A DNA stretch of 64,000 bases from Yinghuangia aomiensis (GCF_039542225.1 NZ_BAABHS010000016.1:62001-126000), one strand, 5' to 3'; shown: positions 8,539 through 20,136, numbered from the stretch's first letter. Translations and numbers: made by a program. Notes: generated from the sequence alone by a model not told the origin.

Positions 8539-9381
8539 ATGGCCAGCTTCGACACCCCCGAACCGATCTCCGTCGCCGCCGACTTCGACGCCGGCACCCT
8601 CCGCCTCGTCGCCCACGACGGCCGCGCCACCACCACCGTCGAGGTCCGACCCGCCAACCCGGCCCGCGAGGTCGACGTCAAGGCCGCCGAACAGACCACC
8701 GTCGACTTCGCGCACGGCACCCTCACCGTCAAATGCCCCAAGCAGCGCCGCTCCTTCCGGCGCAGCGGCGTCGTCGAGGTGACCATCGACCTGCCCGCCG
8801 GGTCCCGCGTCGTCGGGAACACCAGCATGGGCGACCTGATCGCCGACGGAACCCTCGGCGACGTGCGGTTCAAGACCAGCATGGGCGACGTCCGCGTCGA
8901 CCGGACCGGCGCGCTGCACGCGGAATCGTCGTACGGCGCCATCAGCGCCGAACACGTCGCCGGCGAGGCGTTCGCCAGCACCGGGACCGGCACCGTGGAC
9001 CTCGCCGCGGTCGACGGCCACGCGGTCGTCAAGAACGCCAACGGCGCCACCCGCCTCGGCCATGTGCGCGGCGAACTGCGGGCCAAGGCATCCAACGGCG
9101 AGATCGTCGTCGACCGGGCCGACAGCAGCGTCGTCGCGAAGAGTTCCAACGGCGACGTGCGGATCGGCGACGTCGGCCACGGCAGCGCCGTCCTCGAGAC
9201 CGCACGCGGCGACATCGAGATCGGCATCCGCAAGGGCACCGCCGCCTGGCTCGACGTCGGCTCGCACTTCGGCACCGTGCACAACATGCTGTCCGCCTCC
9301 GACCCCGCCGCCAACGGCGACGCCACCGTCGAGGTCCGCGCCGGGACCGCGCTGGGGGACATCACGATCCGACGCGCCTGA
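8539..9381 (+). CDS. DUF4097 beta-strand-repeat protein
   Basis: 280 aa; ATG at 8539 with TGAGGA upstream. From about residue 70 the sequence is a run of short beta-strand repeats: SMGDLIADG, SMGDVRVDR, SYGAISAEH, ANGATRLGH, SNGEIVVDR, SNGDVRIGD. This is the pattern of DUF4097 putative adhesin beta-solenoids. There is no signal peptide or membrane anchor, so a secreted adhesin is not supported. An intracellular scaffold or sensor partner is an open possibility. Operator array 2 upstream points to control by the preceding RHH gene. Confidence 0.9.
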   Translation: MASFDTPEPISVAADFDAGTLRLVAHDGRATTTVEVRPANPAREVDVKAAEQTTVDFAHGTLTVKCPKQRRSFRRSGVVEVTIDLPAGSRVVGNTSMGDLIADGTLGDVRFKTSMGDVRVDRTGALHAESSYGAISAEHVAGEAFASTGTGTVDLAAVDGHAVVKNANGATRLGHVRGELRAKASNGEIVVDRADSSVVAKSSNGDVRIGDVGHGSAVLETARGDIEIGIRKGTAAWLDVGSHFGTVHNMLSASDPAANGDATVEVRAGTALGDITIRRA

Positions 9382-9522
9382 CCCCGCAGCGGACCCCGGA
9401 CCGGCCCACGACCGACTCCCGGTCGGACCTCGCCGGCACCCCGACGGACCTCCGGCGCCGCCGAGGCGCGCCGCACCCCGCGGCGGCCGCCGGACGTCGG
9501 CGCGGCATGGCAGCATCGGGCC

Positions 9523-9990
9523 GTGACCAGCAAGCCCGACAGCCCCGGTGGCGCCGACAACCGGGAGCACCTGCGCGAACTGGCCCGGCTGCGCCGGGTG
9601 CGCGACCGGATCGACCGCGAGTTCGCCCGGCCGCTCGACGTCGAAGCGCTCGCCCGCGGCGTGCACATGTCGGCCGGGCATCTGAGCCGGCAGTTCCGCC
9701 GCGCCTACGGCGAACCGCCGTACCGCTACCTGATGACCCGGCGCATCGAACGCGCCATGGCACTGCTGCGCCGCGGCGACCTGAGCGTCACCGACGTGTG
9801 CTTCGCGGTCGGGTTCTCGTCGCTGGGCACCTTCAGCACCCGGTTCACCGAACTCGTCGGTGTCCCGCCGAGCAACTACCAGCGTCGGGAAGCCGACAAA
9901 TCCGGCAACGAGGAGATGCCGTACTGCGTCACCAAACACGCCACACGACCCATCAGGAATCGAGAAGCAGACCGCACGCAGCGCACCTAG
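9523..9990 (+). CDS. AraC family transcriptional regulator (DNA-binding domain only)
   Basis: 155 aa from GTG at 9523. Residues about 20-120 form the paired helix-turn-helix AraC domain (ARGVHMSAGHLSRQFRRAYG, then VTDVCFAVGFSSLGTFSTRF). There is no N-terminal sensory domain, only a short polar leader. In actinomycetes such short AraC proteins often precede a VOC gene, as here (VOC start 10 bp after the stop). The ribosome site is weak and the message may be leaderless. Likely local regulator of the VOC and UvrA2 genes. Confidence 0.92.
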   Translation: MTSKPDSPGGADNREHLRELARLRRVRDRIDREFARPLDVEALARGVHMSAGHLSRQFRRAYGEPPYRYLMTRRIERAMALLRRGDLSVTDVCFAVGFSSLGTFSTRFTELVGVPPSNYQRREADKSGNEEMPYCVTKHATRPIRNREADRTQRT

Positions 9991-10000
9991 GCTCGTCCGC

Positions 10001-10411
10001 ATGGACGTGACGATCAACGCGAGTTTCCTGCCGCACGACGACCCCGAGGCCTCGCTGGCCTTCTACCGGGACGCCCTCGGGTTCGAGGTCCGCAAGGACG
10101 TCGGCCAGGGCGCGATGCGGTGGATCACGGTCGGCCCCGCCGACCAGCCCGGCATGTCCATCGTCCTGGCCCCGCCCGCCGTCGACCCGGGAATCACCGA
10201 CGACGAACGGCGGACCGTCACGGAGATGATGGCCAAAGGCACCTTCGCGATGATCCTCATGGCGACCGCGGACGTCGACGGCGCGTTCGCCCGGCTGGAG
10301 GCCGCCGACGTGGAGATCGTCCAGGAACCGACCGACCAGCCGTACGGCGTCCGCGACTGCGCGGTGCGCGACCCCGCGGGCAACCTGGTCCGCATCCAGC
10401 AGCAGAGCTGA
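10001..10411 (+). CDS. VOC (glyoxalase/bleomycin-resistance fold) family protein
   Basis: 136 aa, starting 10 bp after the AraC stop. Two beta-alpha-beta-beta-beta modules are visible, the first with ASLAFYRDALGFEVRKDVG and the second with DVDGAFARLEAADVEIVQEP and VRDPAGNLVRI. The family includes glyoxalases, dioxygenases and drug-binding resistance proteins. The neighbourhood (AraC regulator before, UvrA2 after) favours a resistance or detoxification role, but the ligand is unknown. Confidence 0.9.
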   Translation: MDVTINASFLPHDDPEASLAFYRDALGFEVRKDVGQGAMRWITVGPADQPGMSIVLAPPAVDPGITDDERRTVTEMMAKGTFAMILMATADVDGAFARLEAADVEIVQEPTDQPYGVRDCAVRDPAGNLVRIQQQS

Positions 10412-10520
10412 AAACCGGCATCAGGGCCGAACCGGGCCGCAAGGCCGGACTCGGGCCGTGCCGGACCGGGACCATGCCGGACCGAGCCGCGAGGACCGCA
10501 GACGCGGTCGGGGAGAGACG

Positions 10521-12911
<2,391 letters not shown>

Positions 12912-12948
12912 CGCTGCTGCTCGTCCGAATCCGCGGCCGCGCAGGCGC

Positions 12949-12983
12949 GGGCGGTTCCGCCGGTTGACCCTGCGGAACCGCCC
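12949..12983 (+). terminator. Terminator after uvrA2
   Basis: Stem of 12 bp (GGGCGGTTCCGC and its complement) with an 11-base loop, 38 bp after the UvrA2 stop. There is no T-run, as is usual in this G+C range. Confidence 0.7.
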
Positions 12984-13064
12984 CCGCCGCGCGGGTGCGG
13001 TCGTGTCCCCTTCGCGTAATCCCGGTGCGCCGGGCCGCGACCGGCGATTACCGTGCCGGCCGTG

Positions 13065-13715
13065 ATGGATCACCCGAACGAGTTGTTCGCCTACAGCCTG
13101 GTCACCCGACTCCTGGACTCGGCCGTGTGGGCGCACAACCCGACGCTGCCTCGGCTGGAAGACGAACTCCGGCGGTTCGTGCGCGTCATGCACAGCTCGC
13201 GGTCGCACCTGGCGTTGAACCTGCTGATGACCACCGCTTCGCTGCTCGACCTCCTCGCCGACGAGACCGCCACTCCGGTGTTCGCCACGCGCCCGGCCGA
13301 GTACCGCGCGAAGCTGGCGCGGGCGGCCGGTGACGAGCCGGTCGCGGACTTCCTCCACGCCCTCGCCGCGCTGCTGCGCGAGCACAGGTACGACGTGCCG
13401 ACGCTCGCCGAGCTGCCGATGTCGCAGCGGGAGGCGCTGCTGCGGTTCGACTTGACCGCGTCGTACACCTCGTCGCTGCGCGACGGCGTCATGGGTGGCA
13501 CGGTCGAAGAAGCGTGCGACGAGCTTGTCGCGATGAACCATCCCGACTGCGAGGAACTCGCCGAACTCGGCGGCGAACTCCAGCGCGTCCTGCTGATGTT
13601 CCCGAGCGCGGACCGGCTCGCGGCGGCGTTTGCCGCGAGCATCCCCGCACTGCGGCGGGACGACGTCGAACTGCTGCTCGACGCCGTCCGCGCGCATTTC
13701 GTGCGGTGGCACTGA
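13065..13715 (+). CDS. Hypothetical all-helical protein
   Basis: Family not recognised; 216 aa from ATG 13065 (GTG codons at 13053 and 13062 are alternatives; none has a ribosome site). The sequence is predicted mostly helical and acidic, with Leu-rich stretches (LALNLLMTTASLLDLLAD, VADFLHALAALLREH) and no membrane span, signal or Cys motif. Third-position G+C bias supports real coding. It is convergent with the isochorismatase-like gene. Confidence 0.7.
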   Translation: MDHPNELFAYSLVTRLLDSAVWAHNPTLPRLEDELRRFVRVMHSSRSHLALNLLMTTASLLDLLADETATPVFATRPAEYRAKLARAAGDEPVADFLHALAALLREHRYDVPTLAELPMSQREALLRFDLTASYTSSLRDGVMGGTVEEACDELVAMNHPDCEELAELGGELQRVLLMFPSADRLAAAFAASIPALRRDDVELLLDAVRAHFVRWH

Positions 13716-13752
13716 TCCCTGGCGTTCCTGGCCCGCGTGAGGCGTCCCGGCG

Positions 13753-14376
13753 TCAGCGCCCGGTGAGCGCCTCCGTGGTCGGGGCCACCACGCCGAACAG
13801 GTCGCCGATCGTCGTCAGTGCGGCAGCGTGCAGGGCCGCGGCCGACACGACGGAACCGTCGGGGGCGGTGAGCGGACGGGTGGCGCACGCTTCCGCGACG
13901 ACCGTCGGACGATAGCCGTGCTGGAACGCGCCCTGCGCGGTGAAGGCGACGCACATGTGGGTCATGAACCCGGCGAGCACGAGTTCGGTGCCCGCGCCGA
14001 GGTCGCGGAGCGTCTTCTCCAGGTCGGTCTCGTGGAAGGCGTTGGGGACCTGCTTGACCACGACCGGCTCGCCGTCGACCGGGGCGACCCGGTCGTGGAT
14101 GGCACCGATCTCGGCACGGATGTCGTACGGGGTATCCGTGCCACCGTCGTTGACGACGTGGACGACCGGTATGCCCGCCGCACGGGCGGCCTCGAGGAGC
14201 CGCGCCCCGGCGTCGAGCGCCGCTTCGGCGCCCTCGAGGGCCATCACGCCGGTGGTGTAGGTGTTCTGGAAATCGATCATCACAAGGGCGGCGTCGGCGA
14301 GGCGGGGGAGGGCGTTGTCGAGGCCGATGACGGTGCGGAGGGTGGGGGAGGGGGTGGTGGCTGCGGGGGTGCTCAT
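13753..14376 (-). CDS. Isochorismatase-like cysteine hydrolase
   Basis: 207 aa; ATG at 14376 with AAGGA 8 bp upstream. The cysteine-hydrolase triad is visible: Asp in VMIDFQNTY (about D35), Lys in VVVKQVPNAF and Cys in FMTHMCVAFTAQGAF. The family includes nicotinamidase, N-carbamoylsarcosine amidase and isochorismatase. The substrate is not deducible here. It lies downstream of, and on the same strand as, the GlxA-type regulator, a common pairing, and is probably controlled by it. Confidence 0.92.
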   Translation of the reverse strand: MSTPAATTPSPTLRTVIGLDNALPRLADAALVMIDFQNTYTTGVMALEGAEAALDAGARLLEAARAAGIPVVHVVNDGGTDTPYDIRAEIGAIHDRVAPVDGEPVVVKQVPNAFHETDLEKTLRDLGAGTELVLAGFMTHMCVAFTAQGAFQHGYRPTVVAEACATRPLTAPDGSVVSAAALHAAALTTIGDLFGVVAPTTEALTGR

Positions 14377-14493
14377 GGCGGATTTCCTTGTCATTTGTGT
14401 TGGTTTCGCCCGGTTTTCGGGCAGGGGGCACCGCCTGACCGGCCGGTGTCGTGGTCGGACCGCGCGGTAGAGGGGTTGGTCGTCCGCCGGTCG

Positions 14494-15477
14494 TCAGCCG
14501 GTGACGCGGAAGCGTCGCCGGTAGGCCGCCGGCGTGGTGCCGATCTGCTTGCGCAGCGCCCGGTGGAGGGTCTCCACCGAGCCGAGCCCGCAGGCGGCGG
14601 CGATGTGGTCGAGGGGCTGGTCGGTGTTCTCCAGCAGGCGGCGGGCGGCTTCCACCCGGACGGCTTCGACGTACGCGCCCGGTGTGGTGCCGGTCTCCTG
14701 GCGGAAGACGCGGGCGAAGTGGCGTTCGCTCAAGCACATCCGGGCCGCGAGTGCGGGTGTGGACAGGTCGTCTTCGGGATGGTCGGCGATGTGCATGCGC
14801 AGGTCGTCGATGTCGCGGCGCGACGAGGCTGGGCGGCTCAGCGGGACGGAGAACTGGCTTTGCCCGCCTTGCCGCCTGAGGTACATCACGAGGTGGCGGG
14901 CCACCGCGAGCGCGACGTCCTCGCCCAGGTCGTCGGCGACCAAGGCGAGGGCGAGGTCCATGCAGGCGCTGATGCCCGCGCCCGTCCACACGTTCCCGGA
15001 GCGGACGAAAATCGGATCCGGGTCCACGACGACCGCCGGATGGTCGGCGGCGAGCTGCGCGGCGGTGGACCAGTGGGTGGTGGCGGTCCGTCCGTCCAGC
15101 AACCCCGCCGCGGCGAGCAGGTGCGCGCCCACGCACACCGACGCCACCCGGCGGGCCTGCGGCGCGACGGTCTTGACCCAGGCCACGACGTCCTCGTCGA
15201 TGCGGGCGACGGGGCCGTCGGGGAGGACGTCGACCGCGCCGGGCACCAGCAGGGTGTCGACGGCGCCGTCGACGTCGGCGAACGCCGTGTCGGCGAGGAG
15301 GCGGACCCCGGCCGACGTGGTGACGACGCCGGACGCGGGGCCCGCGAGTTCGACGCGGTAGCCGGCCCGGCCGCCGGTCTCCCGGTTGGCCAGCGCGAAG
15401 ACCTCCGCGGGGCCGGTGACATCGAGGAGGTCGACGTCCGGGAAGACCGCGATGACGATACGGCGGGTCGTGGACAT
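14494..15477 (-). CDS. GlxA family transcriptional regulator (DJ-1/PfpI + AraC)
   Basis: 327 aa; ATG at 15477. Residues 1-170 form a DJ-1/PfpI domain with the nucleophile-elbow Cys in SVCVGAHLLAAAG. Residues about 225-325 form an AraC-type double HTH (TPALAARMCLSERHFARVF, then LDHIAAACGLGSVETLHRAL). GlxA proteins are ligand-responsive activators or repressors, often next to isonitrile hydratase or cysteine hydrolase genes, as here. The AT-rich upstream region (15500-15600) contains short dyads that could be its binding sites. Confidence 0.93.
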   Translation of the reverse strand: MSTTRRIVIAVFPDVDLLDVTGPAEVFALANRETGGRAGYRVELAGPASGVVTTSAGVRLLADTAFADVDGAVDTLLVPGAVDVLPDGPVARIDEDVVAWVKTVAPQARRVASVCVGAHLLAAAGLLDGRTATTHWSTAAQLAADHPAVVVDPDPIFVRSGNVWTGAGISACMDLALALVADDLGEDVALAVARHLVMYLRRQGGQSQFSVPLSRPASSRRDIDDLRMHIADHPEDDLSTPALAARMCLSERHFARVFRQETGTTPGAYVEAVRVEAARRLLENTDQPLDHIAAACGLGSVETLHRALRKQIGTTPAAYRRRFRVTG

Positions 15478-16028
15478 GCCCCCATCGTTCCTGCTGCGCG
15501 GGTCTGTCAGCAATGACGGCGTTCTGTCATATGAAGACATGAGCTGAATCGAATAAATGATCGAATCGCAAGACAATCGATCAATAACGGGCCCTTGCTG
15601 CTCTGTCTTCCTCACTACCAAAGAGGACCCGCGCCTGGGCGCGGGGGCCGCGGCTCGGTCATGGGTGGGGGAAGGGCTTGGGGTGTTGAGGAGGTGGTCG
15701 GGCTTGTGTGCGGCGGCTCTTGGGGTGGGGAGCCGACAGGAGGTGGACGAGGGCGGACAGCCCCGCGGTCCGGGGTGCTGGGCAGATGGTGGATCTTGTG
15801 CGCCGCGGTGTGCGGGAGCCTGTACCGGAGGTGGGCGGGGGCGTGGGTGTCGACATGCCCGGGGGTGATCCGTCCGCGCTGCCTGCCGGGGCACCCCCGC
15901 CCGCCACCCGGGGTGAACCGTCCCCGCCGCGGGAACCCGTCCCGTACCCGGGAGCCGGTCGCGCCGTTCCGGGCGCGGGCGGGCAAGCTAGGGACCGAAC
16001 TGTGTCCGTTCCACTTGGGGAAGTCGCG
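15478..16028. other. Intergenic region between GlxA and NAD+ synthase genes
   Basis: About 550 bp without a convincing gene. The first 110 bp is unusually AT-rich, with TGTC/GACA arms near 15525-15540 and several ATCGA repeats (15550-15595), suiting the divergent promoters. The remainder is G-rich and codes for nothing recognisable in any frame. Confidence 0.6.
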
Positions 16029-18074
16029 TTGAACTTCTGGTCGATCTATCAGCAGGGTTTTGCGCGTGTCGCGGCGTGCACCGGTCACACCGTGATCGCG
16101 GATGCGCGGGCCAACGCCGAGGCGGTGCTGCGCCAGGCGCGGCGCTGTGCGGAGGAGGGCGTCGCGGTCGCGGTGTTCCCCGAGCTGGGGCTGTCCGGCT
16201 ACTCGGTCGAGGATCTGCTGCTGCAGGACGCGCTGCTCGACGATGTCGAGGAGGCGCTGTCCGCGGTGGTGGCCGGGTCGGTGGATCTGCTGCCGGTGCT
16301 GATCGTGGGTGCGCCGCTGCGGCACCGGAACCGGGTGTTCAACTGCGCGGTGGCGGTGCATCGCGGGCGGGTGCTGGGGGTGGCGCCGAAGTCGTATCCG
16401 CCGAACTATCGGGAGTTCTACGAGCGGCGGCAGATCGCGTCGGGTGAGGACGAGCGGGGCGGTTCGATCCGGGTTCTCGGGGAGCCGGTGCCGTTCGGCG
16501 TGGATCTGCTGTTCGAGGCGGTCGACGTTCCCGGCCTGGTGGTGCACGCGGAGATTTGCGAGGACATGTGGGTGCCGGTGCCGCCGAGTACGGAGGCGGC
16601 GTTGGCGGGTGCGACGGTGCTGGCGAACCTGTCCGGGAGTCCGATCACGGTGGGGCGGGCGGAGGACCGGCGGTTGCTGTGCCGGGCGGCGTCGGTGCGG
16701 TGTCTGGCGGCGTACGTGTATGCGGCGGCGGGGTTGGGGGAGTCGACGACGGATCTGTCCTGGGACGGGCAGACGATGATCTACGAGAACGGTGCGCTGC
16801 TGGCGGAGACCGAGCGTTTCCCGGTGGCGGACCGGTATGCGGTGGCCGATGTGGATCTGGATCTGCTGCGGCAGGAGCGGCAGCGGATGGGCACGTTCGA
16901 CGAGAACCGGCGTGCGCATGCGGCGCGGACGAGGGATTTCCGGCGGGTGGAGTTCCGGTTGGATCCGCCGGCGGTGGATCTGGGGCTGCGGCGGCGGGTG
17001 GAGCGTTTTCCGTTCGTGCCGGCGGATGCGGAGCGGCTCGCGTTGGACTGCTACGAGGCGTACAACATCCAGGTCGCGGGGTTGCAGCAGCGGTTGGCGT
17101 CGATCGGCGGGCCGAAGGTCGTGATCGGGGTGTCGGGCGGTCTCGATTCGACGCATGCGCTGATCGTGGCGGCGCGGGCGATGGACCGGGCGGGGCGGCC
17201 GCGGAGCGACATCCTGGGGTGGACGTTGCCGGGGTTTGCGACGGGTGAGCACACGAAGGGCAATGCGCACGCGTTGATGGCGGCGTTGGGGGTGACGGCG
17301 GCGGAGTTGGACATCACGCCGACGGCGCGGCTGATGCTGGAGGAGATGGGGCATCCGTTCGCGTCGGGTGAGCCGGTGTACGACGTGACGTTCGAGAACG
17401 TGCAGGCGGGTTTGCGGACGGACTATCTGTTCCGGTTGGCGAACCAGCGGGGCGGGATCGTGTTGGGCACGGGTGACTTGTCGGAGTTGGCGTTGGGCTG
17501 GTGCACCTATGGGGTGGGTGACCAGATGAGCCACTACAACGTGAATTCGGGTGTGCCGAAGACGTTGATCCAGCACCTGATCCGGTGGGTGATGGGGAAC
17601 GGCGAGTTCGACGCGGAGACGGCGCGGGTGCTGGGGGCGATCCTGGACACCGAGATCAGTCCGGAGCTGGTGCCGGGGGAGGAGTTGCAGTCGACGGAGT
17701 CGAAGATCGGCCCGTATGCGCTGCACGATTTCACGTTGTTCCATGTGCTGCGGCACGGGTTCCGGCCGTCGAAGATCGCGTTCTTGGCGTGGCATGCGTG
17801 GCATGACGCGGGGGCGGGGGCGTGGCCTCCGGGGTTCCCGGTGGAGAAGCGGGTGGCGTACGACTTGGCGGAGATCCGGAGTTGGCTGGAGGTGTTCTGC
17901 CGCCGGTTCTTCGCGTTCTCGCAGTTCAAGCGGTCGGCGATGCCGAACGGTCCGAAGGTGTCGGCGGGTGGTTCGTTGTCGCCGCGGGGTGATTGGCGGG
18001 CGCCGTCGGACGGCACGGCGCAGGCGTGGCTGCGGGATTTGGCGCGGGTCGACGGGGCGGTGGAGGCCGGGTAA
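16029..18074 (+). CDS. nadE: Glutamine-dependent NAD+ synthase
   Basis: 681 aa. The last step of NAD biosynthesis: ATP-dependent amidation of deamido-NAD with glutamine as nitrogen donor. The N-terminal nitrilase-fold glutaminase (about 1-280) shows the catalytic Glu in FPELGLSGYS (E52), Lys in APKSYPPNYREFYE and Cys in AEICEDMW. The C-terminal synthetase has the PP-loop SGGLDST (about 367) and the GTGDLSELALGW motif. Length matches the actinobacterial octameric type. I chose the TTG at 16029 because GGGGAAG lies 5 bp upstream and the family begins MNF; an in-frame GTG at 16002 is the alternative. Confidence 0.96.
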   Translation: MNFWSIYQQGFARVAACTGHTVIADARANAEAVLRQARRCAEEGVAVAVFPELGLSGYSVEDLLLQDALLDDVEEALSAVVAGSVDLLPVLIVGAPLRHRNRVFNCAVAVHRGRVLGVAPKSYPPNYREFYERRQIASGEDERGGSIRVLGEPVPFGVDLLFEAVDVPGLVVHAEICEDMWVPVPPSTEAALAGATVLANLSGSPITVGRAEDRRLLCRAASVRCLAAYVYAAAGLGESTTDLSWDGQTMIYENGALLAETERFPVADRYAVADVDLDLLRQERQRMGTFDENRRAHAARTRDFRRVEFRLDPPAVDLGLRRRVERFPFVPADAERLALDCYEAYNIQVAGLQQRLASIGGPKVVIGVSGGLDSTHALIVAARAMDRAGRPRSDILGWTLPGFATGEHTKGNAHALMAALGVTAAELDITPTARLMLEEMGHPFASGEPVYDVTFENVQAGLRTDYLFRLANQRGGIVLGTGDLSELALGWCTYGVGDQMSHYNVNSGVPKTLIQHLIRWVMGNGEFDAETARVLGAILDTEISPELVPGEELQSTESKIGPYALHDFTLFHVLRHGFRPSKIAFLAWHAWHDAGAGAWPPGFPVEKRVAYDLAEIRSWLEVFCRRFFAFSQFKRSAMPNGPKVSAGGSLSPRGDWRAPSDGTAQAWLRDLARVDGAVEAG

Positions 18075-18215
18075 CTGGCCGGGCGAGGTGATGGGCCCGG
18101 GGGTGCGGTCGTCTGCTGTCCCCGGGCCGTTTCCAAGACCGCCGCGGCGCCACCCCGCGGCGCTCACAGGCCTGCCGACCCACGCTCGGCCGGCCCCGTC
18201 ACAGAACGGAGCACT

Positions 18216-18896
18216 GTGCGCATCATCGTTTTCGGCGCCACCGGCATGGTCGGCCAGGGGGTCCTGGACGCCTGTCTGCGCGACGACGTGGTCACCGGCG
18301 TCCTGGTCGTCGGGCGCACCCCGACCGGCCGCAGCCATCCCAAGCTCCGCGAGGTCCGCCACGGGGACTTCGCCGACTTCACCGCGGTCCGGGAGCAATT
18401 CGCCGGATACGACGGCTGCTTCTACTGCCTGGGCACCTCGGCCCTCGGCATGAGCGAGGCCGACTACCGTTTGGTCTCCTACGACTTCCCCTTGGCTGCC
18501 GCCCGCGCGCTGTTGGCCGCGAGCCCGGATGCCGCGTTCTGCTATGTGTCGGGCACCGGCACCGATCCCACCGGCAAGAGCCGCATGATGTGGGCGCGGG
18601 TGAAGGGCGAGACCGAGAATGCGCTGCTCGAACTGAGCCCACGGGCCCGTATGTTCCGCCCCGGCCTCATCACGCCGCTGCCCGGCACGACGGCGAAGAC
18701 CAAGGTGTACACGCTGCTCTACCGGGCCCTGACGCCGCTGGCTCCGGTGCTGCGCCGTATTGCCCCGCGCCACATCACGAGCAGCACGGACATCGGGCGA
18801 GCGATGATCCAGACCCTCCGCGCCGGAGCACCCCACCGGACGCTGAGCAGCGCGGACATCAACGCCATGGCCGCGGTTTCGCCGGGGGCAGGGTGA
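18216..18896 (+). CDS. NAD(P)-binding epimerase/dehydratase-like protein
   Basis: 226 aa from GTG at 18216 with ACGGAG upstream. The N-terminal Rossmann motif is IIVFGATGMVGQGVLDACL. The YVSGTGTD stretch followed by ARVKGETENALLEL gives the S/K part of an atypical SDR active site (Lys in VKGE). It resembles oxidoreductase HTATIP2/YbjT-like proteins that bind NAD(P) without a known reaction. It follows NAD+ synthase by 141 bp and is probably transcribed separately. Confidence 0.87.
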   Translation: MRIIVFGATGMVGQGVLDACLRDDVVTGVLVVGRTPTGRSHPKLREVRHGDFADFTAVREQFAGYDGCFYCLGTSALGMSEADYRLVSYDFPLAAARALLAASPDAAFCYVSGTGTDPTGKSRMMWARVKGETENALLELSPRARMFRPGLITPLPGTTAKTKVYTLLYRALTPLAPVLRRIAPRHITSSTDIGRAMIQTLRAGAPHRTLSSADINAMAAVSPGAG

Positions 18897-19009
18897 ACGG
18901 GGGCTCGGGATGATCTTGTGTTTCCGTGCCTGGTCCGGGGGTTGTCGCCAGTAACCCGTTAACCCGTGCGGGTGTTCGTCCTGTCGGCAGGGGCTGCCGC
19001 GATGCGCCC

Positions 19010-19296
19010 ATGGATGGGGATGATCTCCGTCGCCTCGTTTGCGACGACGCGGTTCCGCTCCGTGTGCCGGTGCCTGTCGATTGGCCGGCGGTCGAGCGGT
19101 GGCTGGGGGGGTGACGGTGCCTGCGGACTACCGGCGGTTGGCCGATATGTGGGGGCATGTTCCGTGTCGTGCGGAGCGGTTCGACTACGGGGCATGGCTG
19201 CGTGAGGTGCATGCGCGGTGCCGGCGGACGGTTCGCCGCGGTGATGACGCGGGCGGTCTGCCGGAGGGCGGGCTGCCGGTGTGGGGCCGGTCAGGC
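19010..19296 (+). pseudogene. SUKH (SMI1/KNR4) domain protein, frameshifted and 3'-truncated
   Basis: The first frame from ATG 19010 reads DDLRRLV then PVDWPAVERWLGG and stops at 19115. One frame over, the expected continuation VPADYRRLADMWG, then FDYGAWLREVHARCR and GGLPVWG follows to about 19290. The shift falls in a run of seven G (about 19108-19114). Some core SUKH residues between ADMWG and FDYG are also missing, and the gene ends abruptly against the 3' end of the LLM gene. SUKH proteins often act as immunity proteins in polymorphic toxin loci; no toxin is nearby. A sequencing error could explain the shift but not the lost end. Confidence 0.6.
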
Positions 19297-20136
19297 GCCG
19301 TTCTCGCGGACAGGGGTGACAATCTCGTCCACAAGCCAGCGGGCGGCCTTGTTCGGATAGGGGCGGGGCAGCGCGAGTACGACGTGTCGGATGCCGGCGG
19401 CGGCGAGTGCGCGGACGTGGGCGCGGGTGGTGGCGGGGTCGGCGTAGTCGACGATGATCTGCGCGGAGCGGGTGATCTCGGCCGGGTCGCGGCCGATTGC
19501 CGCGCAGTGTGCGTCCAGGGCGCGGGCGCGTTCGGCGATCCAGTCGGTGCCGTTGTGGGGCGGGCCGGGGACGTTCCAGATGTCGGCGTGCTCGGCGATG
19601 ATGCGCAGGGTGCGGTCGCCCCAGCCGCCGAGCAGCAGTGGCGGGCCGCCGGGCCGGACCGGGCCGGGGCCGTTGCGGGTGCCGCGCAGGGTGGTGAAGA
19701 GGCCGTCGTGGTCGAAGACCTCCTCGGTCCACATGCGGCGCAGGATGGTGATCGTCTCGGTGAGGCGGGCCAGGCCCTCGCCGGGACGTGGGAGCGGGAG
19801 GCCGTAGGCGGCGTGCTCGGCGACGGCCGGGTTGGGTCCGTCGGGCTGTCGGGTGCCGCCGACGCCCAGGCCCATGATCAGGCGCCCTTGGGAGATCACG
19901 TCCACGGTGGTGGCGATCTTTCCGAGGTGGGCGGGGGCGCGCAGCATGTTGCTGGTGACGAGCAGGCCGAGGCGGAGCCGCGTGGTGCGGGCGGCCAGCG
20001 CGGCCAGCAGCGTCCAGCCCTCCAGGACGGGGCCATCGGGCGGCCCGGCCAGTGGCATCAGGTGGTCCCACAGCCAGGCGTCGTCGAGTTCGGGCAGTTC
20101 GTCGGCCTCCTCCCAGACGCGGAGGATGTCGTTGTA
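19291..20136 (-). pseudogene. LLM class flavin/F420-dependent oxidoreductase, 3' part (split by Tn3 element)
   Basis: Encodes the C-terminal 281 residues of a luciferase-like monooxygenase-fold oxidoreductase: DDAWLWDHLMPLAGP, RTTRLRLGLLVTSNMLRAP, GRLIMGLGVGG, PLLLGGWGDRTLRIIAEHAD and GIRHVVLALPRP. The reading frame is open to the left end of the transposon, where the coding meaning stops. The missing first 24 codons lie on the other side of the element at 26027-26098. Joining the two sides across one copy of TTGTA restores a 305-aa protein. An internal ATG at 20058 gives a 255-aa frame but lacks the first strand and helix, so it is unlikely to be active. Confidence 0.88.
20132..20136. repeat. 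Target site duplication, left copy
   Basis: TTGTA immediately outside the left inverted repeat. The identical pentamer is at 26022-26026. A 5-bp duplication is the Tn3-family norm. Confidence 0.9.

Noticed and set aside
15615..18836. 1073-codon minus-strand open frame over the NAD+ synthase gene
   Set aside because: Arg/His/Pro-rich shadow of nadE; the opposite strand carries complete catalytic motifs.
19291..20058. Treating the 255-codon LLM frame as an intact gene from its internal ATG
   Set aside because: It lacks the first strand and helix, which are present on the far side of the transposon in the right frame.
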